A DNA stretch of 64,000 nucleotides from Aquanectria penicillioides (taxonomy: Eukaryota; Ascomycota; Sordariomycetes; Hypocreales; Nectriaceae). The stretch is from the NCBI GenBank assembly GCA_003415625.1, contig PYIU01000008.1:3286001-3350000 (forward strand), in the 5' to 3' direction. The translations under genes were made by a program, and so were the position numbers. Under the pieces are notes generated by a model. The model did not search any database and was not told the origin of the DNA. It worked only from the letters and a program-made list of their open reading frames with translations. Positions 56,309 to 64,000 of the stretch are shown in pieces (the first letter of the stretch is position 1; each line of letters begins with the position of its first letter).

Positions 56309-58233
56309 CTATCGTCCTATGAGTTCATCAGTCACCCGCGAGTCTAAGCTGGAGAGCACATCCAGCAGTCGCCCTAGATAAGCGCCCGCCCTCTGCTTGA
56401 TTGTTTCGTTCTCGACCTTGTGCTCCAGTTCCAGCAAGATGCTCCCAACCCGACGAATCTGCTCCACCTATGTCGCATGTCAACAACGGCAATTCCAGAA
56501 AGGAGGATAAACTTACACAAGGCTCTCCTATCGCATGGAGATACCGAATTGAGACTGCCTTTATCGTCTGCACAAAATCGCGCGCTATTTCTGCCTCCTT
56601 CATCGCCAGCATCAGAGGCTGGTCATTTAATCCCATCACTACGGCAAGACCGTGCTTGATGCACTGGTGCAGGATGACCATCCTAAAGCAGTGAAAGCTC
56701 ATGACGATGTGCACCCACTGTGTAAGGAATGAGTCTGTTTGGTAAGCCGAGACGTCCTTGACTATTTGGTCCCCTGGTTCCGACGTTTGCACCACAAAGT
56801 CTCGTGGCGATTCCAGCCATGGTGGGATATCGTCAAGGAAATAGCAAAACTTCAGGTACATATCCGATAATCTTGATATACTTTCCGGCTTTTCACTGGT
56901 TTCGCGATCGTGAAATTTAATCCCCGCAACAATTTTGGACGCAAGAGTGCGCATGCGTCGGGAGAAATGAAATGCTTTTAGCACGCGCTCCTCATAGGGC
57001 GGCTGATGATACGGCGATGCGGGATCTAGCAATAGTACTGGATTCGGGCCATAATCCTCCAACGTGAGCTCACTGTCAAATACGGCTTCATGAAGATTAA
57101 AGAATCGACTTCCTAATGCAGAGGCCGACCTGTCCGCTGCCCACAGCAGCCAGAAGTTATTTCTTAGGAGTTGTGCTTCTACGGGGTCGTATTTAGCGAG
57201 AACGCTCTCGTCATGGAGACGCATATCCTGGGCCAATAAACGAGCCTGGCCGCCGATATGATTCGTCAACTTTGACTTGCCTGCAGCGTGCTGAGTTGTT
57301 AGCGTGTAGAAAAGGCGCATGGCAATGGACGAAGAGTTGGGATGTTCAACATCCCAATCTTCGAAAATGCTCAGCATTTCGCGAGATGCCTTGTAAAATG
57401 GCTCAGAAATCTTGGCGCTCCAGGCTGGTAATGTTGTCTTGTAGTGTATCGCAGCGGTTGCAGAGCAGAGCGCTGTCAGTAATGCATATGACCTCATCAA
57501 CTCTCTCTGGTCTTGCTCCTGTTGCTGACTGATCAACTCTTGACCCCAGCTGAGACCATTGCCTTGATCAGAGGGCCGAAGAAACGACGTGCATCCTGTC
57601 GTAAAGTGGGCTCGTGGACGGTAGGGGAGGATGGAAACGCGTACTGCAAGAAGGCAGTGATGCAGCTATCCACTGCGGCAACGATAGATATCCCGAGTTG
57701 AGAGGCATGTAATGACGCAACGAGAGACTGCTCTATTTGCAAGGCGTGTTGGATTGAGCTACTGGAGCAAGGATCCTTTGTAAACTGGGACTGAGAAGGC
57801 TCTGGATAAATTGTGTGCTGAGTATTACTAGATGCTTGAGAGGCTGGCGACCCGCCAACGTGATCCGATGTCCGTGAGCCTGGGCAATCATGTTGCATTC
57901 CCGCTGGATCTACAAACCGCGGAGAGAGAAACGAGGGTGCCGTGGAGGCGGGAGATCTTGCGTGTGAAGTCTTGGGACCTCGTTTTCTGGGTGCAACATC
58001 ATACGTGCACGCCAAGTTGGAAATCCGACAATAAGAGCAAGGCGGCGTACCGCCGTCGCACTAGAAGTCTTGTTAGCACAAAGCCGATGCCATACTACGG
58101 CTATAAAGCATGTTCAAGCTTCTGCAAGATCTCGCAGACTGAAATTACTTGCCTTGACTTTCCGATGTCGGCAGATGTCGCACGCTCGCCTGGTGCTTGG
58201 GGACGATCGCTCGAAACCTGGGGAAGCCGACAT
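56309..58233 (-). CDS. Zn2Cys6 transcription factor next to the acyltransferase
   Basis: Exon 1 is 58233-58153, encoding MSASPGFERSSPSTRRACDI and the first three cysteines. A GC-AG intron (58061-58152, donor GCAAGT) joins to CDGGTPPCSYCRISNLACTYD, giving a perfect zinc cluster. Exon 2 runs from 58060 to about 57540 and ends with the domain start FLQYAFPSSPTVHEPTLRQDARRFF. The next coding part (about 57540-56517) carries the fungal_trans-like region, and the last exon 56467-56309 gives VEQIRRVGSILLELEHKVEN to the stop. The join near 57540 is unresolved: the two halves are in different frames and no ordinary intron fits, so a one-base deletion or an odd intron is possible. It may control the acyltransferase. 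Confidence 0.68.
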
Positions 58234-59869
58234 TGAGACGACGGAATTCTCGAGGAGCGTGCACAATAGCCAATGGCCTTTGCTTCAGCCTTGGCTTTTA
58301 CCGAGAATGTCGCGTGTTAATGTAATAAACAAGGACGCTCGAGTTTCGCCACGGCGATATTGCGGAGTCATGCACTCGCTTCCCACGAGTCATGGCGCCA
58401 TTGAAAGTGGAGCATCTGTTGACAAGGAGTGAAATAACACGAACCATTCATCTGCCGCATTTGAGGGGGGACGGTAGCCATGACGGCAAAGTCTGGCCTG
58501 AGAAGAGGAGCATGTCTCATAGGAAGGATGACAGCTCACCTGACTGATAAATGGTGGAACGACTGGGCCAAGCATTTCACATCTGAGGGTCGCTGCTCAA
58601 TCCTAGGTCATGAATCCTCTCTTCTGCTAGTTATATGCCCCAGGAGATGGCATCATCATTGTGCAAGGCGAAGATAAGTACTGGGAACCAATTCGCTTGG
58701 CTGACAAAGGCATACGTCCTAACATTGAAGAACACTAGATCCAGAGTACCATCTACGGTCCCCCCCCCCCTCCAGACGTCGCCTTCACCAAGGCACCTGC
58801 GTCCTGTCATAGTTCTGAAAAGTTCCGCTAGTTTCCCTCGTAGCTCCATCGATCGTCTTTACCATGGAAGCGACGCTTGTGTTCACAGAGCTGGCGCCCA
58901 AGTCAGAGAGCTTTAGAGTAGAGCCCTCCGCAGTTTCCACCATCATGAACTGGTGGAGCACAAATCGGCCTGAGGGTTTCTAAGCTTGTGGGTGTTATAG
59001 GCACATACAGCGATGCAACTTGCCATGCAAGGCGTTCTTGACCAATCTTAGAGTCTTGTGGATGAAATGGTGCTTCCAATGGGCTATTGGTACTTATGTT
59101 GCTTTCTGGTTCGCGGAATTCTCCCACGTGCCATAGGGTGGTGTGGGCCATCAGGCTCTGTCTGTTGGTTGATTTCGAGGTTGCTTGGTAAGATGGATCA
59201 CAATACTTTCACGCTCGCATGGTACCCAACTTCCGCAACACCAAGTCCAGGAGAAGCTTGAGAAAACTCGAGGACCCCAGCAACATCACCTGGAGCGATC
59301 GAAGTTGTGTTCAAGATGGCCCTCGCACCATGGCTGTCCCCAAGTTCCACAACTCATGGTTTGGACCAAGTGTCAAGTGGGTCGGGCAATAATTCATCTT
59401 CCGATACGGCAACTACTGGTCGAACGTGATAACTTTGTGGAGACACCTCATCTAGGATTTGCAGCACAATTTTCATAGAGTTTCTCAAGACGAGAGCCTT
59501 GGACAGTTAATGAAGCCGAACCAGAGAAGTTACATCAAGTAACGTGAGAAGTGATGACTGAGGTCGTCAAGTCTTAAAAGCTTACCATGCGTACAAAGAA
59601 TCATTAGATTTAAGCCCAAGTCGGGTACGTATACGTTGATAATTGATGCCGAAATAACTCCAAAATCAATTGTCATCAGACACGACATGTTTGACCCCAA
59701 ACATAACTACCCTGTGCAGCCCTGCCGTCTCTTCCCCTCGAGACACATGGACTATCTGAAGTGTCATTCTTTGTGCCTTCGACGGGGAATAGTGTCAATA
59801 TTCGTCTAAACTGACATAATCTATCAAGCTGAATCATGATTCTAACATAATTGCCATTCGTATTTCCAC
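58234..59869. other. Gene-poor region, possible decayed coding sequence
   Basis: No confident gene. A minus-strand stretch at about 59200-59460 reads protein-like (YHVRPVVAVSEDELLPDPLD, then a stop, then VVELGDSHGARAILNTTSIA) but is not recognised. A run of 10 C lies near 58761. The region also holds the promoter of the regulator starting at 58233. Confidence 0.35.
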
Positions 59870-62630
59870 TCACACTCCCCTCCAAGCGAAGTTCTCCATC
59901 AACTCAAATTTCTGCTCAAGCATTTCGTCCTTGGGATCTGCACTTCGCGAGACAATTGCCTTGAACGCTCCCTTTTCCGCAAGCCACTCCTCATTTTCTT
60001 CGTGCCAATACGACAAGGCGTACTTATCCAGTTTCACAGTTGCCGTTTCCACCTCACCTTGCTTGACCCAGACCCTGGTAAATCCTTTGAGCTCCTTGCG
60101 TGGACGTGTCGTCTTGCAATCGACGTCCTGTACGTAGAATTGTACAACCTCGTAGCCGTCACGAGCACCCGTGTTTCTCACATCGACGGAGACCTCAAAG
60201 GTTTTCTGTCCCTCTTGAGAACTAATCTGGACCTGCTTGGGCACTTGAAGATTCTCGTATGCGAAGGTGGTATAGGACAAGCCGTATCCGAAGTAGAAGA
60301 GAGGTGCGTTCTTGAGCTTCTCGCAGTATCGGTAGCCTAAGAATACTCCCTCGCCGTAGTAAATCTCTCGATCGCCTTTACCAAATGTCAAGAAGGCAGG
60401 TGTATCTTCAAGTCGGCGAGGGAACGTCACTGAGAGACGACCACTCGGGTTATGTTTCCCGAAGAGCACGTCGGATATGGCGTTTCCAGCTTCCTGGCCG
60501 CCAAACCAAGAATGAACGAGAGTATGCACCTTGTTAATCCACGGCATGAGAATAGGACACCCAGATTGGGTCACAATGATCTGAGATTGTTAATATTCAA
60601 GGGAAACGATTGAGGGTTCGGAAATAAAACATACCGTCCGAGGATTCGCTTCAGCCACCCTTTGAATAAGCTGGTCCACGCCCGGAGGAAGATCCAGGTT
60701 TGTGCGGTCGTGAGCCTCGCTTTCATAATCTGCATTAAGACCAGCAATAACAATGGGAACATCGACCTGTCGTGCAAGCTCCACAGCCTCTTCCAAAGCT
60801 GTTACAGGATTGATCTTTTCGCAGCAACCGATTCTTAGTCCGCCAGCCTTGAGAGCGCCGAAGCTGGCGGTAATCGATTCGTTTCGGAGCAGAACCATAA
60901 TCTCATAGTGCTTTCCGGCTTCAACATCAACGTATGCGGTCACTTCCATAGTGGCTTGATTGAACATGGGCGTCTGGTGCGTCTTTTCTGGCTGGCTGGT
61001 CCAGAGGTCAATGACCTCCTTGCCATCAACGAAAAGCCGTCCCACGCCTAGAACGCAAAGTCCAAATTGCATAGTGGTTGTCTTTGTTGCAGAATAGATG
61101 GTACGCGCATGAAGCCAGTAAGAGCCTGGAACATTTGACGGAAGATTGTCTGCAAAATACATTTGGGCTTGAGTGGTTGTAGTTGAATGCAAGGGCTTCA
61201 TGCCTGGAGCAGCAATCGGGTCTTCGGCAAACCATTCGACTTTGTAACCGACTTTGTCTGAGCCTGGGACGGTAATATTGTCCAGTAACAACGGAGTAAA
61301 GATGTGACCTAGATAAATAGATAAGAATTTGGATTACCAAATTGTAGTCATGTCGGATTTAATTAAACATACCATAGCATCCTGTGGCTACCTTGACATT
61401 CTCCTCGCCTACTACGCTTTTCACAGCCTCCAAGGGCTTGCTAACATAATATGGCTCGAGATCGGCGGAACCACCACCGCCAAAGGTTGGGTGAACAACA
61501 CCGGGTCCGATGAGACCATATGTTTGCTTCGCGCTGGCATTAAGAGGTAGCACGCCCTTTTCGTTCTTCAGCAGGACGACTGATTGGCGAGCAACCTCAC
61601 GACACAAATCGCGCTTCTCTTGTGTGTTTCCTTGGCCAGGCTCCCCAGGCTTGAATGAGAGCGCTGGCTGGACTTTGTTAATGAGGTTGAGCAGGTTTCG
61701 AACTCGATCATCAATGGTTGATGCCTTGACCTTTTTGGATAGTATAGCCCAAAGAAGAAGGTCTCCTCTCCATCTGGTAGGCCCAGGCATCTCCAGGTCC
61801 AGTCCAGCATTAATGGACTCGGCAGTGCTATACGTGCCGAACCAGTCACTCATAACCAGGCCATCCCATCCCCAGTCCTTTCGTAAAACAGTGTCTAGTA
61901 GCCAAGGATCTTCTGGTGTGTGAACTCCATTGATGCGGTGGTACGAAGACATGAACGACCAAGGATTGGCGTCTTTGACAGCAAGCTGGAACGGCAAGAG
62001 GTGCAATTCGCGCAGTGTACGCTCTGCAACGCGGACAGAGTCCTCCAATGACATGGAAGACTGGTCGTGCGCAGCATAATGCTTGATGGATACACCAACT
62101 CCATGTTTTTGGATACCATTGACATATGCAGATGCCATTTTACCACTCAAAGTTGGATCTTCACCAAAGGCCTCGAAACCGCGACCAATTAGAGGTGAGC
62201 GCTGGAGACACACTGTTGGAGCGAGAAGAACTTGGCATCCCTTTTCCTTGGTTTCTGATGCTAGCATCTCGCCAACAGAGTGCATTAACTCAGCATCGAA
62301 TGTTGCCCCCATGGCGGTGGCCGAGGGTAGCAACACTCCCCGTGGCTGAGATGTATCCCCATTAGCAAGACGTCTGTATCCAAAGCAAAAACGTCAACTC
62401 ACGCCATTGAAGAAACTCGTCCCACGTGCCCCATGAGGTCCGTCGGTAGTCTGCATTAGAGGTTAGCGATGAGGCGTCCTGAGGTGGAGCAAGAACGGTA
62501 CCGTGATAGAGGGGATATTAAGGCGCTCAATTGGGTGTGTCGACCACGTATCTCGGCCAGCCAACAGCCTGATCTTTTCATCTAGAGTCAGATGCTTTAA
62601 CGCTGCGTCTACGTCAATTGGTTGATTCAT
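59870..62630 (-). CDS. Glycoside hydrolase family 3 beta-glucosidase with PA14 domain
   Basis: Five exons: 62630-62502, 62450-62403, 62345-61373, 61308-60635, 60580-59870; 844 residues. The N-terminal GH3 domain has TTDGPHGARG, GRGFEAFGEDP and SIKHYAAHDQ, and the nucleophile Asp in GLVMSDWFGTYS. The C-terminal GH3 domain has GGGGSADLEPYY and WFGGQEAGNAISDVLFG, followed by a fibronectin-III-like end (SVDVRNTGARDGYEVVQFYV). A PA14 domain of about 140 residues (HSTTTTQAQMYFADN to YVDVEAGKHYEIMV) is inserted in exon 4, as in the intracellular fungal and yeast beta-glucosidases. No signal peptide, so intracellular hydrolysis of imported beta-glucosides. Divergent from a sugar transporter. Confidence 0.92.
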
Positions 62631-63242
62631 GTTGATAATTGCTCCCTATAAAGAGTGGTGAGAAAGAGAGGAGGTGCTCGCGAGGAGCGGCCATAGCCAG
62701 CGGTGGGAAGGGATGGGTTTTGAACTGGCGCTAGATGTTGCCAAAACAGGATCTCCCTGTGATGATGACAAGAGAGCGAGTGATTTACCGGTCAGAATAC
62801 TAATATCATCGACCACTATCGACTCATGATGCTGCTCGTGCTCCACCCGTCCCAAGTGTGGATGCCGGTCCCGCAATTCCACCGCGGCGAAATATCCCTG
62901 ACGCCAATACAAATCAAGCAAGCGTCGAAACGCCTCAACACCAGCCCGTCCTTTTCGAGCTGTCACTCCGGCACGCGTGTGGTTCGACGGTTCTTCTCTC
63001 CACAACCATGGGCTTGGTTCTGGGGTCCCCAGAAAAGGTCTTGTGATGATCAAGTATTAGCGCCGCCACTCGGGGTAGCATACATACGCGTGGCTTCACA
63101 GTTGTCGAATCTATAAATGATTGGACATTTGCCGGGAGCCCAGATGGTTTGCTGAAACGCACTCGTACTGAGCACTCGCTTCTTCTTTACCTCATTCTGC
63201 GAGAATTATTTTTGCCCCAACTCATCAAGTCAATTGCCCAAG
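62631..63242. promoter_or_regulatory. Divergent promoter region beta-glucosidase / sugar transporter
   Basis: A 612-base region shared by both genes, with the CreA-like palindrome listed below. Open frames on both strands at 62646-63162 lack family features. Confidence 0.55.
63018..63034. promoter_or_regulatory. 17-base palindrome with paired CreA-type sites
   Basis: Reads TTCTGGGGTCCCCAGAA, a perfect inverted repeat around one T. Each arm contains CTGGGG, which fits the carbon-catabolite repressor CreA consensus SYGGRG. It lies 209 bases before the transporter start and 388 from the beta-glucosidase start, suggesting glucose repression of both. Binding is inferred. Confidence 0.5.
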
Positions 63243-64000
63243 ATGACTGAGTTCGCGGCCAAGGTCTCAGACCACCATTCCTCAGAGGTCAGACTAGAGA
63301 TGGCCAACCAACAACGAACACTTTCAGAGGTTGCACCAGACTATGGAAAGCCATGGTGGAAGGTACCTCATCTGATCAAGCTAAACTTGGCCTTGATTAT
63401 CCCCGCCTTGACCAGCTATGTCTCTGGTTTTGACGGAAGCATGATGAGCGGAATGCAGGCAGTGCCAGCCTGGGAAGAAGGTATGACTTCAGCTCTCCAA
63501 TAACCCAAGATGCACTTTTCACCTGACAAAAACTACGTAGCGTTCGATTACCCAACTGGAAGTACGCTCGGCCTGGTTTCGACCATGCAGCTCATCGGTT
63601 CGATTGGTGCATTGCCCATCTCCCCGTACACCACAGATCGTTTCGGCCGACGCCATACCATCTTTGTCGGTTCCATCATTCTCATAGCAGGCGCGGCGAT
63701 CCAGGGCGCATCCAACGGAATGGGAATGTTCTTGGCCGGCAGGGCCCTGGTCGGCTTTGGAGGAGGTTTTGTTGCCACTGCCGCAGCTCCCTTGCTTGCT
63801 GAGCTGGCATTTCCTACGCAGCGTCCTACTATCACGGCTCTTTACAACACTACATGGGTAAGCATCTTCGAGTCAATTGCATGCTACTGGCTCTGACCTA
63901 TCGACTCAGTATCTTGGTTCTATTGTTGCTGCTTGGGTCACCTATGGAACATTTAGAATGTCTAGCTCCTGGAGTTGGCGAATTCCATCGCTTTTACAAG
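63243..64000 (+). CDS. MFS sugar transporter, 3' part beyond the window
   Basis: Three exons visible: 63243-63480, 63541-63857, 63910 to the window end; frame kept across both introns. The protein shows YVSGFDGSMMSGMQAVPAWEE, DRFGRRHTIFVGS, RALVGFGGGF and AELAFPTQRPT, followed by SWSWRIPSLLQ at the end. It is a LAC12-like sugar porter, related to the transporter at 44051-45640. Its divergence from an intracellular beta-glucosidase suggests uptake of cellobiose or similar beta-glucosides. The gene is cut by the window end, not truncated biologically. Confidence 0.88.

Noticed and set aside
1..64000. tRNA, rRNA, CRISPR and intact transposons
   Set aside because: None recognised by eye on either strand; CRISPR is not expected in a fungus.

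Overview
The window comes from a filamentous ascomycete (Pezizomycotina). Genes are split by short introns of about 48-97 bases with GT-AG ends and CTAAC/CTGAC-like branch sites. It holds many Zn2Cys6 regulators, HeLo and HET family genes, a DUF4246 gene, and GH3 and GH88 enzymes, and no bacterial operons. Exon joins were worked out by hand from reading frame and family motifs. Nearly all models close to an exact multiple of three. The genus cannot be fixed from sequence reading alone.

Region by region: (1) 0.6-4.3 kb: two tail-to-tail signalling genes, an acylation-motif kinase with ankyrin repeats and a HeLo-domain pseudokinase. (2) 5.1-22.1 kb: a catabolic cluster with a Zn2Cys6 regulator, a mitochondrial FAD 2-hydroxyacid (D-lactate type) dehydrogenase, a second Zn2Cys6 regulator, an adenosine-deaminase-family enzyme, a secreted nitrilase, a thiamine-diphosphate decarboxylase-type enzyme and a secreted amidase. 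Seven copies of a CGG-N7-CCG inverted repeat lie in just three intergenic regions of this cluster. (3) 22.7-30.8 kb: another large regulator, an acetate-transporter-family (GPR1/FUN34/YaaH) gene and a flavin monooxygenase. (4) 31.1-35.9 kb: a broken HET gene and a HeLo-like/ankyrin gene. (5) 36.1-45.6 kb: a likely uronide/oligosaccharide cluster with DUF2264, GH88, a Zn2Cys6 regulator and a sugar transporter, followed by a gene-poor stretch holding a dead MFS fragment. (6) 47.9-58.2 kb: a multi-pass membrane protein, an SDR, a DUF4246 protein, a Tri3-like acyltransferase and its neighbouring regulator. (7) 59.9-64 kb: an intracellular GH3 beta-glucosidase divergent from a second sugar transporter that runs off the window end.

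The most interesting system is region 2. A shared operator-like repeat ties the regulator, dehydrogenase, nitrilase/ThDP-enzyme and amidase promoters together. The enzyme set can be arranged as nitrile or amide to 2-hydroxyacid, to 2-ketoacid, to aldehyde, which resembles the bacterial mandelamide/mandelate route. The substrate is inference; the repeats and enzyme families are read from the sequence.
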